Below, piece after piece: positions 31,670 to 41,560 of a DNA stretch of 64,000 nt. Under the pieces are notes generated by a model. It searched no databases, was not told where the DNA came from, and saw only the letters and a list, made by a program, of their open reading frames with translations. The stretch covers positions 6,696,001 through 6,760,000 of the forward strand of contig NZ_CP107935.1 of the NCBI RefSeq assembly GCF_036038375.1. The letters are read 5' to 3'. Both the position numbers and the translations under genes were made by a program. Numbering within the stretch: the first letter of the stretch is position 1; the number at the start of each line of letters is the position of its first letter. The stretch comes from Streptomyces sp. NBC_00414 (GTDB lineage Bacteria > Actinomycetota > Actinomycetes > Streptomycetales > Streptomycetaceae).

Positions 31670-32536
31670 ATGGCAGTGAAGCGTGTTCTGGGAGTTGCGA
31701 CCGTGCTGGTGCTCACCGCGGGGGTGTCCGCGTGTTCCAGCGGTGACGACGGTGCGGACGGGAAGAAGGACGGGGCGAAGGGGGCGTCCTCGACCAAGGG
31801 CGCGTCCGAGTCCGAGGTGGTGCGGGCCGCCCACAGGAAGACGACCGCGGCGGACTCGGCGAAGATGACGCTCGCCACCGAGGCGGCCGCGGCCGGCAAG
31901 ACGGTGACCGTCCGCGGCGCGGGCGTGATGGACCTCGAAGACGGCAACAGCACCATGACGATGACGTCGCAGGGGCAGAAGATCGAACAGCGGGTCCTCG
32001 ACGGCGTCGTCTACCAGAAGGCCCCGGCCGCGCAGCGGGCCCAGCTCGACCTGCCCAAGGGCAAGACCTGGATGAAGATCGACCCGGCCAGGCTGAGCGG
32101 CTCGGACGGGCAGGTCAACGACCCGGCGGCGTCCTTCGCGTTCACCAAGGGCGTGACCGACGGCGACGTCACCAAGGTCGGGACGGAGACGATCGACGGG
32201 GCGCGCACCACGCACTACCGCGTCAAGGTCGATGTGAAGGACCTGGCCGAGGGCGACCAGGCCAAGGCCGAGCAGCTGCGCGAGCAGCTCGGCACCTCGA
32301 AGCTGCCGCTCGAACTGTGGCTCGACGACGAGGGCCGGGTGCGGCAGGAGACCATCAAGCTCACCCTGCGTCCCCAGGCGGGGGCGGGACAGAAGAGCGA
32401 GAAGGTCATCAGCACCACCACGCTGAAGTTCAGTGACTTCGGCACCGAGGCCGACGTGGAGGCTCCGGCCGCCGCCGACACGGTCGACGTCACCAAGAAG
32501 CTCGCCGACGCCTCGAAGACCCAGGACACAGCCTGA
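31670..32536 (+). CDS. Secreted lipoprotein of the LppX/LprAFG-like type
   Basis: 288-aa lipoprotein. The signal peptide MAVKRVLGVATVLVLTAG ends in the lipobox VSAC; a Gly/Asp/Lys-rich linker (GDDGADGKKDGAKG) follows. The body resembles LolA/LppX-type lipid-binding lipoproteins (MDLEDGNSTMTMTSQGQKIEQRVL, DGVVYQKAP, LPLELWLDDEGRVRQ). Role not established. ATG at 31670 fits the signal peptide and has GGGGGAAAG upstream; an earlier TTG would add a few residues. Ends just before the long palindrome at 32541. Confidence 0.85.
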   Translation: MAVKRVLGVATVLVLTAGVSACSSGDDGADGKKDGAKGASSTKGASESEVVRAAHRKTTAADSAKMTLATEAAAAGKTVTVRGAGVMDLEDGNSTMTMTSQGQKIEQRVLDGVVYQKAPAAQRAQLDLPKGKTWMKIDPARLSGSDGQVNDPAASFAFTKGVTDGDVTKVGTETIDGARTTHYRVKVDVKDLAEGDQAKAEQLREQLGTSKLPLELWLDDEGRVRQETIKLTLRPQAGAGQKSEKVISTTTLKFSDFGTEADVEAPAAADTVDVTKKLADASKTQDTA

Positions 32537-32540
32537 GGCC

Positions 32541-32610
32541 GAAGGCAAAAGATTGCGCCGTTCCCCGCGCCCCATCAGGGGCGCGGGGAACGGCGCAATC
32601 TTTTGCCTTC
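32541..32610. terminator. Perfect 33-bp palindrome terminator made of a dispersed repeat
   Basis: Arms 32541-32573 and 32578-32610 pair perfectly over 33 bp with a 4-nt loop (ATCA), between convergent lipoprotein and asd genes. Each arm contains the core GTTCCCCGCGCCCC plus AAAAGATTGCGCC, the repeat family at 28056 and 44112. Works in both directions. Confidence 0.85.
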
Positions 32611-32631
32611 AGGGGCGCGAGTCCGCAGCGG

Positions 32632-33657
32632 TCAGCCGAGCTCCGCCGCCACCAGTTCCGCGATCTGAACGGCGTTGAGCGCCGCGCCCTTGCGGAGGTT
32701 GTCGTTCGAGACGAAGAGCGCGAGCCCGTGCTCAACGGTCTCGTCGGCCCGGATCCGCCCCACGAACGACGGGTCCTGCCCGGCGGCCTGCAGCGGAGTC
32801 GGAATGTCCGAGAGGGCCACACCCGGCGCCCCGGCCAGCAGCTCCGTGGCCCGCTCCACACTCAGCGGCCGCGCGAAACGCGCGTTGACCTGCAGCGAGT
32901 GCCCCGAGAAGACCGGGACACGGACACAGGTGCCGGAGACCTTGAGGCCCGGGATCTCCAGGATCTTGCGGGACTCGTGGCGGAGCTTCTGCTCCTCGTC
33001 CGTCTCGTTCAGGCCGTCGTCCACGATGGAGCCGGCCAGCGGCAGGACGTTGAAGGCGATGGGCCGCTGGTAGACCTGCGGCTCGGGGAAGTCGACCGCC
33101 GAACCGTCGTGGGTCAGCTTGTCCGCGTCGGCGACGACCTTCTGCGCCTGGCCGTGCAGCTCGGCGACACCGGCGAGACCGGAGCCGGAGACGGCCTGGT
33201 AGGTGGCGACGACGAGGGCCTCCAGGCCCGCCTCCTCGTGGAGGGGCTTGAGCACGGGCATCGCGGCCATGGTCGTGCAGTTCGGGTTGGCGATGATCCC
33301 CTTGGGCCGGTCCGCCACGGCGTGCGGGTTGACCTCCGAGACCACCAGCGGGACCTGGGGGTCCTTGCGCCAGGCGGAGGAGTTGTCGATCACGACGGGA
33401 CCCTGCGCGGCGACCTTCTCGGCGAGGGCCCTGGACGTGGCGCCGCCCGCGGAGAACAGCACGATGTCGAGGCCGGAGTAGTCGGCGGTGGAGGCGTCCT
33501 CCACCGTCACGGACTTGTCCTTGTAGGCGATCGTCGAACCGGCCGAACGGGCCGAGGCGAACAGACGCAGCGTCTCCACCGGGAACTCGCGCTCGGCGAG
33601 GATCCTCAGCATGACAGTGCCGACCTGACCGGTGGCTCCGACGATTCCTACCTTCAC
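32632..33657 (-). CDS. asd: Aspartate-semialdehyde dehydrogenase
   Basis: 341-aa enzyme that reduces aspartyl phosphate to aspartate semialdehyde, in lysine, threonine, methionine and cell-wall diaminopimelate synthesis. NADP motif GIVGATGQVGTVM at the N-terminus; catalytic cysteine in IANPNCTTMAAMP near residue 130; substrate-binding VSGSGLAGVAEL and histidine in FSGHSLQVNARF. Length and motifs match bacterial Asd. Convergent with the lipoprotein gene. The aspartokinase gene is not adjacent in the window. Confidence 0.97.
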   Translation of the reverse strand: MKVGIVGATGQVGTVMLRILAEREFPVETLRLFASARSAGSTIAYKDKSVTVEDASTADYSGLDIVLFSAGGATSRALAEKVAAQGPVVIDNSSAWRKDPQVPLVVSEVNPHAVADRPKGIIANPNCTTMAAMPVLKPLHEEAGLEALVVATYQAVSGSGLAGVAELHGQAQKVVADADKLTHDGSAVDFPEPQVYQRPIAFNVLPLAGSIVDDGLNETDEEQKLRHESRKILEIPGLKVSGTCVRVPVFSGHSLQVNARFARPLSVERATELLAGAPGVALSDIPTPLQAAGQDPSFVGRIRADETVEHGLALFVSNDNLRKGAALNAVQIAELVAAELG

Positions 33658-33852
33658 AGCTACTCCTTCTGCCTGTGCGATTTCGCCTGCGTGTTACTGG
33701 CCGACGCTTCCATCATGCGTCTCACCTCGGCCCATGTGTCCAATCCTTTGCCCGCGCACTGAGACGGTGTGATGTATGCCTCCGTGAAAGACGGTCGAAC
33801 GTTTTTCACGCCACCGGCGTCATAGAGGAAACGCGGTGAGGGGAGGGGCGCT

Positions 33853-34407
33853 GTGCTGCGCAGAAAAACCCGCCGCGTCCAGGGGGCCGAGGAGCTGGTC
33901 GGGGGAACACCCGACGACCCCCTGGACGCGGCACAGGAGCGCCGGGTGCGCGCGGTGCTCGCGCTCGGCGGGGTACCGCAGACGGACCTGCCGGACGGGG
34001 TGCAGCAGGTCCGTCTGCGGCTGCTGGAACGGGCGGCGAGCGGGGCCGAGGCGCCGCGTGACGTGTCGGCGTGGGCGGCCGTCGTCGCCTCGAACCTGGC
34101 CATGGACTGGCACCGGGCCAGACGCCGGCAGGAGCGGATCGGTGAACGGCTGGCCTCGCTGCGGCCCGCGGAGCACACCGCGGGCGACTCCGGCGAGGAG
34201 ACGAAGGTGCTGTCGCTCGCCGTGGCCCAGGGGCTGGACGAGCTGCCCGACGCCCAGCGGCAGATCCTCGTGCTGCGTTTCTACGCCGACCTGCCCGTCC
34301 GGGGCATCGCCGAGGAGCTCGGCATCCCGGAGGGCACGGTCAAGAGCAGGCTGCACACGGCGGTCCGCGCGCTGCGCGCCCGCCTGCACGAGGACGAGGT
34401 GGTGTGA
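33853..34407 (+). CDS. ECF-type RNA polymerase sigma factor
   Basis: 184-aa sigma-70 family protein. Region 2 around residues 20-90 (VQQVRLRLLERA, WAAVVASNLAMDWHRARRRQER) and region 4 around 120-175 (LDELPDAQRQILVLRFYADL, IAEELGIPEGTVKSRLHTAVRALRARL). GTG at 33853 follows GGGGAGGGG. Followed after 1 bp by a membrane-protein gene that probably encodes its regulator. Target promoters cannot be told. Confidence 0.9.
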   Translation: MLRRKTRRVQGAEELVGGTPDDPLDAAQERRVRAVLALGGVPQTDLPDGVQQVRLRLLERAASGAEAPRDVSAWAAVVASNLAMDWHRARRRQERIGERLASLRPAEHTAGDSGEETKVLSLAVAQGLDELPDAQRQILVLRFYADLPVRGIAEELGIPEGTVKSRLHTAVRALRARLHEDEVV

Positions 34408-34408
34408 C

Positions 34409-35320
34409 ATGCCCGAGTACGAGGGAGCCGAGTACGAAGCAGCCGAGTACGAGGGAATCGACGCACTGCTGGCCGCGATCACGGACGAACCGCTGCCCGA
34501 GGGGGCGCGGGACGACCCGGCGTTCATGGCGGAGCACCGTTCGGCGGTCGCGGACGTGGCCCTGCTCAGGGAACAGCTGCGGATCATGGGCGACACCCTG
34601 GCCGCGGAGTCACCGGCCGCGGAGCCACCCACTGTGGAGTCACCGGCCGTCGCGGGCCCGGCCGCGGAGGGCTCGACCTCTGACGGGCCGACGGCCACCG
34701 GACCGGCGGGCGGATCTGTGGCCGGCAAGAGGCCGAGGCCGTCCCGGGCGCCCGCGCCGCTGAGGCCGCCGAAGGAGGCGGGGCCCCGGCAGCCGCGCCG
34801 GTACCGGCGCTACGCGGGAGCGGCCATGGGCGCCCTCGTGATCGCGGGGGGCACGGCGCTGCTCGGCGGGCTCGTGTGGCTCGGCGTGGCGGGCGGCGCC
34901 GGAGACGAGGGTTCCTCCGCCAGTGACAAGTCCGCCGGGCAGCAGGACGGCGGGGGTGACGCCTCGGTGGTCTCGCCGGAGATGCACCTCGCGTGCTCCA
35001 AGGTCCTCGTCGAGGGGACCGTACGGAGCATCACGCCCGCGGCCGAGGGGAACGTACGCGTCGAACTGAAGGTGAAGCGCTACTACCGGCCCGAGCGGAC
35101 CGTGGCGGACCACCCGACGATCACCGTGACGCTCCTGGAGAGCGCGCGGGAGGACCTGAAGATCGGCACGTACACCCTGGTGCGGCTGCCGGTGGACCCG
35201 CGGGACCAGCAGGACTGGGAGACCGGACCGGGGGTCGCCGACGCCCGCAAGGAGCTCCTCAAGGCCCTGCCGGGAGCGCGCGGCATGAAGTGCGCGGTTC
35301 CGGAGGGCGGCGAGGGCTGA
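34409..35320 (+). CDS. Single-pass membrane protein, putative partner of the ECF sigma factor
   Basis: 303-aa protein: acidic N-terminus with tandem EYEGAEYEAAEYEG, a Pro/Ala-rich basic linker, one transmembrane helix around residues 135-160 (AAMGALVIAGGTALLGGLVWLGV) and an extracytoplasmic C-terminal domain (CSKVLVEGTVRSI to GMKCAVPEGG) with two cysteines that could pair. No zinc-binding anti-sigma HxxxCxxC motif is seen. Position right behind the sigma gene suggests an anti-sigma or sensor role; this is inference. Confidence 0.8.
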   Translation: MPEYEGAEYEAAEYEGIDALLAAITDEPLPEGARDDPAFMAEHRSAVADVALLREQLRIMGDTLAAESPAAEPPTVESPAVAGPAAEGSTSDGPTATGPAGGSVAGKRPRPSRAPAPLRPPKEAGPRQPRRYRRYAGAAMGALVIAGGTALLGGLVWLGVAGGAGDEGSSASDKSAGQQDGGGDASVVSPEMHLACSKVLVEGTVRSITPAAEGNVRVELKVKRYYRPERTVADHPTITVTLLESAREDLKIGTYTLVRLPVDPRDQQDWETGPGVADARKELLKALPGARGMKCAVPEGGEG

Positions 35321-35352
35321 GCGGAACGGCGGGGGAGGCGGGGGGAACGGGA

Positions 35353-35387
35353 AGGGCGGGCGCCCGGTGGAACCGGACGCCCGCCCT
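35353..35387. terminator. Terminator hairpin
   Basis: 16-bp stem with one mismatch (AGGGCGGGCGCCCGGT with ACCGGACGCCCGCCCT), 3-nt loop, between the convergent membrane-protein and subtilase genes. Confidence 0.8.
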
Positions 35388-35404
35388 CTGTCGCGTACCG
35401 GCTG

Positions 35405-38400
35405 TTACGGCGTGACCTTCTCGATCAGCACGCTGCCCGTCCCGGCCGCGGTGCCCCGCGCGTTCACGAGCTGCACGCGCCCGAAGAACGTGCGGCCCGC
35501 CGGCGGCGCCGCGTTCGCGACGACCTGCGCGGTGACCGACGCCGAGGCGCCGGTGGCGAGCTTCACGGGCGTGGAGGCGACCTCCACCTGTCCGAGCGAG
35601 GGCGCGAAGTACACGTCCAGGTAGTCGTACGCGGTGGTGCCCGCCGGGACCGAGTAGCCGTCGACCAGCACGGTGTACGTACCGGCCGCGGGCGACGCCA
35701 CGGAGACGGCCTCCTCGGAGTCGCCGTCCGCGGACGAGCCGACCAGGTTGCCCTGTCCGTCGTAGACCGACAGGTCGAGGTCGGCGGCGGCGTCCGAGAC
35801 GTTGCCGATGCTCACGTCGAGCGACTCGGCGCCCGCGGGCACGTCCACCGTGACGGTGTCCGTGGCGCCCTGGGCGATGGTCGGCCGCGTGCTCTTGGAG
35901 GAGCCGAGCGGGCCGCCCTTCAGCGAACCGTCGACCGGGGCGAGCTTGTTCGTCACCTTCCAGGAGGCCGGGGTCGGCGTACCGGCCTTGGCGTCGGGGA
36001 CGGTCACGACGGCCGGGTCGAAGTCGGCGCCCAGCACCTCGACGTTCAGCTTGTACGGGTTGTCGAGCAGCGGCGACGTACGGCGCGACTCGACCTCGAT
36101 CTCCCAGACGCCCGGCTGCGGGTCGCTGTAGGCCCGCAGGTCGGGGCGGCAGCCGTTGCCGTCGAGGTAGTTGTTGTAGCAGTACGGCGTGGACGTGTTG
36201 TCGACCGGGACGCCGTACGGGTGGATGGCGATGAAGCGGGTCTGGCTGCCGGTCTTCAGGCCGCCGATCGCGACCTCCAGGTTCTTCGCGCCCTCGGGGA
36301 CGGTCACGAAGTACGAGGTGGTGGAGTTGCGCTGGACCTTGCCGGACGCCGAGAAGGCGTACTTCTGCGAGGCGGACAGCGGGGCGGCGACCACCACGGT
36401 GGTCAGGACCTGCTTGTCGACGCCCTCGGTGCGCGGGTCGTCGACCTCCAGGATGGCGCTGCTCAGACCGGCGTTCTCGGGCCTGGCCTCGACCTTCACC
36501 GTCACCGGCTTGTTCAGCGGCAGCGAGATCTCGTCCTTGCCGACGATCCGGAACGTCTTGTCCCGGTTGTTCTCCAGACTCAGCTCGTGCCGGACGGCGC
36601 GGTCCGCGCCGGTCGTACGGGTCACGGTGACGTCGTAGGTCTTCTTCTGCCCGGCCTTGAGGCCGCCCTCGCGGTCGTAGAGGCCGGTGCCGAAGCCCGG
36701 GGTCTTGAGCGCGAAGTCGATCGCGGTGTCGACCGGGGCCTTCACCGTGTACTCGTGGGCGGTGGCGCCGTCACGGATCGAGTCCCAGGCGTCGGGGATG
36801 TCGATGAGGCCCGCGCCCTCCGCGTACGCCTGCGTGCCGCTGATGTGGTCGGCGGTCGAGGTCAGCGCGGTGCGCAGCGTGGCCGGCGTCAGGTCGATGC
36901 GCTTCTGCTTCGCGGCGCTGAGCAGCAGCGCGGACGCGCCCGCGGCCTGCGGGGACGCCATCGAGGTGCCCTGGAGCATCGAGTAGCCGGGCGGCAGGGA
37001 GTAGCCCGCCTCGGCGACCGGGCCGCCGGGGAACCAGGTCTGCGTGGTGTTGATGGCCGCGCCGGGCGCGGTCAGCGTCGGAGTGAAGCCGCCGTCCTCA
37101 CGCGGGCCGCGCGAGGAGAAGGGCAGCATCGCGTACTTCTTCTCCACGGCCGAGCCGTAGTTGGCGGCCCAGGTCTGCTTGGAGATGGACGCGCCGACCG
37201 AGATGACCTTGTCGGCCAGGCCGGGGTCGCCGATCGTGTTGGCGCCGGGGCCCGAGTTGCCGGCCGAGATGACCAGCTGCACGCCGTAGGTGTCGATGAG
37301 GCGCGTGTAGAGCTCGGCGCGCGCGTTGTTGCCGTCGTTCAGCGCGGGCAGACCGCCGATCGACATGTTCACGATGTCGACGCCGCGGTTGGCGACGAGG
37401 TCGATCATGCCCTCGGTGAGCGCGACGTTCGTGCAGCCGCCGCTCCAGGTGCAGGCGCGCGAGGAGACGAGCTTGGCGCCGGGCGCCGCGCCGTTCATCT
37501 TGCCGCCGAACAGCTTGTTGGCGGCGGTGATGCCCGCGACGTGTGTGCCGTGCTCGGACTCGATGATGCCGATGTTGACGAAGTCGGACTTCTTGCCGAC
37601 CCAGTCGCCGCCCAGCGGGTCCATCGGGACGTCCTTGCGGATCTCCACGACGAACGGCACCCGCTCGGCGATCTCCGTCGCCGGGTCGTCGGTACCGAAG
37701 TAGCCGATCTGGTAGCCGTCCTTGTACGGCTTCATCGCGGCGTCGTCGGTGAAGTCGTTGTTGTCGTTCAGGTCGACGCGGACCGTCCTGGCGGCGGCGT
37801 CGTAGAGGACGCCCCAGCTGTCGGTCGTGTCGCCGTCGCGGTTCAGGTCGCCGTTCGCGTCGCCGCCCACGGAGGCGGACTCGCGGAAGCGGCTGACCGC
37901 GTAGTCGCCGGCCGGGGCCTCCCAGCTCTCGCCGTCGAAGGTGAAGACCGGGCCCGAGCGGGCGTTGACCATCGCGCGCCAGGTCGCGTCGCCGTCGACC
38001 AGGGGGTCGGTCGCCGTCACCCAGTCGACGATCTTGCGCTCACCGGTCGTCGTCTTCTGCAGCGCGGGGTGCGCCACGTCGACACCGGAGTCGAGGATGC
38101 CGATGGTGATGCCCCGGCCGTCCGCCTTCGGGTTCTTCTTCACGAAGTCGACGGCACCCGTCTCGAAGGACGGGTTGTACGGGTTCTCGGCGGGCGTGTT
38201 CTTGCCGGGCGCCGGGTACGCGGCGGCGGTGGACCCCTTCTTGGCGCCCTTGGCCGTGTCCGCGGACGGGGTCGGGTCGTCCAGCACGATCTCCTGGCGC
38301 AGGTCGATGCCGTGCACGGAGGAGAGCTTGGAGGCCGCCGCGATGGCCGCTTCGGCCTTGGCGGTGGGGACGGTGGCGCGGACGTAGCCGAGCTTGTCGT

Positions 38401-38722
38401 AGGTGCGGCCGACGGAGCCACCCTTGACCGCGTCCAGCTGCCCCGCGACCTGCTCGGTCTGCCCGGGGGCGGTGGCGATCATCATCGTGACGTTCTTGTC
38501 GCCGCCCGCCTGCGCCTGCGCGAGGAGGTCGGCGTCGGCCGAACCGAGCTTTCCGCTCGCGGCCTTGACCGGTGTGTCGGCGGGTGTGCCCGGGTCGTCC
38601 GCGGAGAAGGCCATGGGTATCGGCCCGACCGAGGAGAGCGCGGCCACGAGACCGGCGGCGACGGCTATGCGTGCCGCGCGTCTCGCGCCGCTGATCGGAG
38701 CGCGCTGAGAGTTGAGGGTCAT
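35405..38722 (-). CDS. Secreted subtilisin-like serine protease (S8 family), 1105 aa
   Basis: Large secreted subtilase. Signal peptide within the first ~42 residues (AARIAVAAGLVAALSS), then an inhibitor-I9-like propeptide. Catalytic Asp in GILDSGVDVAHP near residue 211, His in SEHGTHVAGITAAN near 391, Ser in GTSMASPQAAG near 585. A 100-residue insert between Asp and His holds calcium-like repeats (GDANGDLNRDGDTTD, DLNDNNDFTDD). The C-terminal ~450 residues contain beta-sandwich and pre-peptidase C-terminal-like domains. Of two close ATGs, the one at 38722 is preferred because AAGGA lies 5 bp before it. Confidence 0.95.
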   Translation of the reverse strand: MTLNSQRAPISGARRAARIAVAAGLVAALSSVGPIPMAFSADDPGTPADTPVKAASGKLGSADADLLAQAQAGGDKNVTMMIATAPGQTEQVAGQLDAVKGGSVGRTYDKLGYVRATVPTAKAEAAIAAASKLSSVHGIDLRQEIVLDDPTPSADTAKGAKKGSTAAAYPAPGKNTPAENPYNPSFETGAVDFVKKNPKADGRGITIGILDSGVDVAHPALQKTTTGERKIVDWVTATDPLVDGDATWRAMVNARSGPVFTFDGESWEAPAGDYAVSRFRESASVGGDANGDLNRDGDTTDSWGVLYDAAARTVRVDLNDNNDFTDDAAMKPYKDGYQIGYFGTDDPATEIAERVPFVVEIRKDVPMDPLGGDWVGKKSDFVNIGIIESEHGTHVAGITAANKLFGGKMNGAAPGAKLVSSRACTWSGGCTNVALTEGMIDLVANRGVDIVNMSIGGLPALNDGNNARAELYTRLIDTYGVQLVISAGNSGPGANTIGDPGLADKVISVGASISKQTWAANYGSAVEKKYAMLPFSSRGPREDGGFTPTLTAPGAAINTTQTWFPGGPVAEAGYSLPPGYSMLQGTSMASPQAAGASALLLSAAKQKRIDLTPATLRTALTSTADHISGTQAYAEGAGLIDIPDAWDSIRDGATAHEYTVKAPVDTAIDFALKTPGFGTGLYDREGGLKAGQKKTYDVTVTRTTGADRAVRHELSLENNRDKTFRIVGKDEISLPLNKPVTVKVEARPENAGLSSAILEVDDPRTEGVDKQVLTTVVVAAPLSASQKYAFSASGKVQRNSTTSYFVTVPEGAKNLEVAIGGLKTGSQTRFIAIHPYGVPVDNTSTPYCYNNYLDGNGCRPDLRAYSDPQPGVWEIEVESRRTSPLLDNPYKLNVEVLGADFDPAVVTVPDAKAGTPTPASWKVTNKLAPVDGSLKGGPLGSSKSTRPTIAQGATDTVTVDVPAGAESLDVSIGNVSDAAADLDLSVYDGQGNLVGSSADGDSEEAVSVASPAAGTYTVLVDGYSVPAGTTAYDYLDVYFAPSLGQVEVASTPVKLATGASASVTAQVVANAAPPAGRTFFGRVQLVNARGTAAGTGSVLIEKVTP

Positions 38723-38953
38723 CGGCATCCTTGTGAGTAAAGGAAAAGTCCGTTCACGATCGGATCAACGTCGAATCGATCGCGTCAGTCCGGAATGTGA
38801 ACCCGGATGACCGCTCAGCTTTACGCAAGAAACGGATGTTTGGGGAGAGCTGACCGTGACGTGAAGTGTTCATGGCGTAATTCCGCCATACGTCATGAAG
38901 CCGATCTCCGGCCAAACCGGGACGTGCGGGTGCCCCTGTCGTAACGTCTGGCC

Positions 38954-39415
38954 ATGCAGAAGGAGTTGAGGGTGGCGGCTTACGGCGTGTGCGTACGGGG
39001 CGGGCGGATACTTCTCGCCCGCTTGGTGGAGAAGGGCGGCGGCAAGCGCTGGACGCTACCGGGCGGCGGCATGGACCACGGCGAGGACCCCTACGACACC
39101 GTCGTCCGGGAGGCCGAGGAGGAGACCGGATACACGGTCGAACCCCTCTCCCTGCTCGGCGTCGACTCGATAGTGCGGACCTACCCGCGCCGCCTCGGCG
39201 CCGATGTCGACTTCCATGCTCTGCGGATCGTCTACGAGACCCGCGTCACCGGCGGTGAACTCCGCCACGAGGCCGACGGCTCGACCGACCTGGCTGCCTG
39301 GCATCCCCTCGACGAGGTGCCCGCCCTGGACCGCGTGGGACTCGTCGATGTGGGACTCGCGCTGTGGCGGGAGAGGCCTGGGGTCGGTCGCGTGACGGGC
39401 ATCCCGGACGCCTGA
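38954..39415 (+). CDS. NUDIX hydrolase
   Basis: 153-aa NUDIX protein. The Nudix box GGGMDHGEDPYDTVVREAEEETG (residues ~37-60; shown in parts as GGGMDHGEDP and REAEEETG) is complete. Hydrolyses a nucleoside diphosphate-linked substrate; the substrate cannot be predicted. Divergent from the subtilase across a 231-bp AT-richer spacer. Confidence 0.92.
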   Translation: MQKELRVAAYGVCVRGGRILLARLVEKGGGKRWTLPGGGMDHGEDPYDTVVREAEEETGYTVEPLSLLGVDSIVRTYPRRLGADVDFHALRIVYETRVTGGELRHEADGSTDLAAWHPLDEVPALDRVGLVDVGLALWRERPGVGRVTGIPDA

Positions 39416-39666
39416 GATCCGGTGGCGGAACCTACCCCCTACCCCGCCAGATGAACATGGAGTGACCGGCCCGCTTCCGTTCGAGGAGGGCTCGGTGGAC
39501 GCGGAGGGTAGTCCAAGATCGACGTACGGTGATCGGCGCTGCCCGTTGCCGTCCAGTTAACGCGCAGGTCACCCCCGGTGCCAACCATCAAGTACGAGCG
39601 GGAAGTTCGCGTCGGTGAACCACCCGCGACCACTGCTGACGCGTTCGCACCCGGGGAGACCGCGCC

Positions 39667-41424
39667 ATGTCGCGCATACGCTCTGTCGCCACCGCCGCTC
39701 GTGACCGCCGCGCCTTCCTGGCCGCCACCGGGGCGGTGTCCCTCTCCGCGGGCATCGGCTTCGCGCTGCGTCCGGGAACCAGCGAGGCCGCCACCCACAC
39801 CGCCACCGCCCAGGGTCAGCCGATCGCCGTCTCCCGCAGGGCGCCGGCCGCACCCCTGGCCCCGTACACCCGGGGCACCTCCCTCTCGACCGTCGCGGCC
39901 GCCCGCCCGGGCTCCGGCTACCGGCGGCTCGGCGACGGGCCCGCCTGGTCGCGCGTCGTCCGCGGCGACCTGGCCGCCCCGAAGACCGGCCGGGCCGAGC
40001 GGCGCACCGCGCTCGCCGCGTTCGTGCAGTTCACCGACCTGCACCTGGTCGACGTCCAGCACCCGCTGCGGTACGAGTACCTGCGCGCGCAGACCGCCAG
40101 CGCCTGGCGTCCCCAGGAGTCCCTGTCGGTGGCCGGCGCGGTCTCGCTCGTCGAGCGGGTCAACGCGCTGCGCGGCGCCCCCGTCACCGGATCCCCGCTG
40201 CACTTCGTGATGACCACCGGCGACAACACCGACAACAACGCCAAGACGGAACTGGACTGGTTCCTGAAGGTGATGAGCGGTGGCCGCATCACTCCCAACT
40301 CCGGTGACCCGGCCCGCTACGAAGGCGTCCAGAACAGCGACCTCAAGCTCTACTGGCAGCCCGACGCGGCCCTGCGCGACGCCGACAAGCAGCTCGGCTT
40401 CCCACGCATCGAGGGCTTCCTCGCCGCGGCGATCCGCGAACTGCGCAGCCCCGGCCTCAACCTGCCCTGGTACTCGACGGTCGGCAACCACGACTCGCTG
40501 CCCGGCGGCTGCTACGCGCCCGGTGACTCCTTCTTCGCCGAGTTCGCGGTCGGCGGCAAGAAGCTGATGACGCTCGACGAGTCGGTCGGCACCGCCGTCT
40601 GGAAGAACGTCAAGAAGGGCGGCGACCCCAAGGGCGCCGGCTTCAAGGCGATGCTCAAGTCCCAGGCGCGCAGCATGCGTTCGGTCACCCCGGACGAGGC
40701 CCGCGCCCCCTTCACGCCCACCGAGTACCTCCGGGCCCACCTCGACCCGGCGCACACCGGCACGGGCCCCGTCGGACACGGCTACTCGCAGGCCAACCTC
40801 GCCGCGAAGACCCAGTACTACACGTTCCGTATCGCGGACGACGTGCTCGGAGTCAGCCTCGACACCACCGACCCGGGCGGCCACTACGAGGGCTCGATCG
40901 GCACGGCCCAACTACGCTGGCTGGAGCGCACCTTGAAGGCGGCGGAGAAGAACAAGGAACACGTCATCGTCTTCAGCCACCACACCAGCAAGTCGATGCG
41001 CAACCTCCGCGAGGACCCGGCGCACCCGGGGGAGCGGCGCCACGGCGGCGACGAACTGGTCTCCGTGCTCGGCGCCCACCGCCCGGTGCTGGCCTGGGTG
41101 AACGGCCACAGCCACAAGAACGACATCACCCCGCACTCCGCCCCGGACGGCCGCTCCTTCTGGGAGGTCTCGACCGCCTCGCACGTCGACTTCCCGCAGC
41201 TCGCCCGGGTCATCGAGATCGCCGACAACCACGACGGCACGCTCTCCCTGTTCACCACGCTCATCGAGTCCGCGGCCCCGCACGGCACGGACTTCACGGA
41301 CCTCTCCCAGACAGGCCTGGCGGCCCTGTACCGAGAACTCTCCTTCAACGCCCCGGGCGCCCGAACAGACCTGACCGGCACCCCGGCGGACCGCAACACG
41401 GAGCTGGTACTGAAGAAGGGCTGA
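39667..41424 (+). CDS. Tat-exported metallophosphoesterase (TIGR03767-like)
   Basis: 585-aa exported phosphoesterase. Twin-arginine signal in DRRAFLAATGAVSLSAGIG; dinuclear metal motifs FVQFTDLHLVD near residue 120, TTGDNTDNN near 180, STVGNHDSLPGG near 268, FSHHTS near 438 and VNGHSHKND near 477. The layout matches actinobacterial proteins annotated as TIGR03767 metallophosphoesterases. Substrate unknown; a role in phosphate scavenging at the cell surface is possible. The 251-bp spacer upstream shows nothing clear. Confidence 0.9.
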   Translation: MSRIRSVATAARDRRAFLAATGAVSLSAGIGFALRPGTSEAATHTATAQGQPIAVSRRAPAAPLAPYTRGTSLSTVAAARPGSGYRRLGDGPAWSRVVRGDLAAPKTGRAERRTALAAFVQFTDLHLVDVQHPLRYEYLRAQTASAWRPQESLSVAGAVSLVERVNALRGAPVTGSPLHFVMTTGDNTDNNAKTELDWFLKVMSGGRITPNSGDPARYEGVQNSDLKLYWQPDAALRDADKQLGFPRIEGFLAAAIRELRSPGLNLPWYSTVGNHDSLPGGCYAPGDSFFAEFAVGGKKLMTLDESVGTAVWKNVKKGGDPKGAGFKAMLKSQARSMRSVTPDEARAPFTPTEYLRAHLDPAHTGTGPVGHGYSQANLAAKTQYYTFRIADDVLGVSLDTTDPGGHYEGSIGTAQLRWLERTLKAAEKNKEHVIVFSHHTSKSMRNLREDPAHPGERRHGGDELVSVLGAHRPVLAWVNGHSHKNDITPHSAPDGRSFWEVSTASHVDFPQLARVIEIADNHDGTLSLFTTLIESAAPHGTDFTDLSQTGLAALYRELSFNAPGARTDLTGTPADRNTELVLKKG

Positions 41425-41560
41425 GGTTCCCCGGCCCACATCCTCACCCTCCCCGCGAAAGCGGCCGGAACCAGCTCAACCACCCCAGCCGAAGGCAACC
41501 CCACCCCCCACCACCAGGTCACCCCCGTCGACCCACTCGCGACGGAAGGCGTGACCCGAC

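Noticed and set aside
36221..38740. An 839-codon plus-strand frame opposite the subtilase
   Set aside because: Antisense shadow of a gene with complete catalytic triad; composition is Val/Gly/Arg-rich without motifs.
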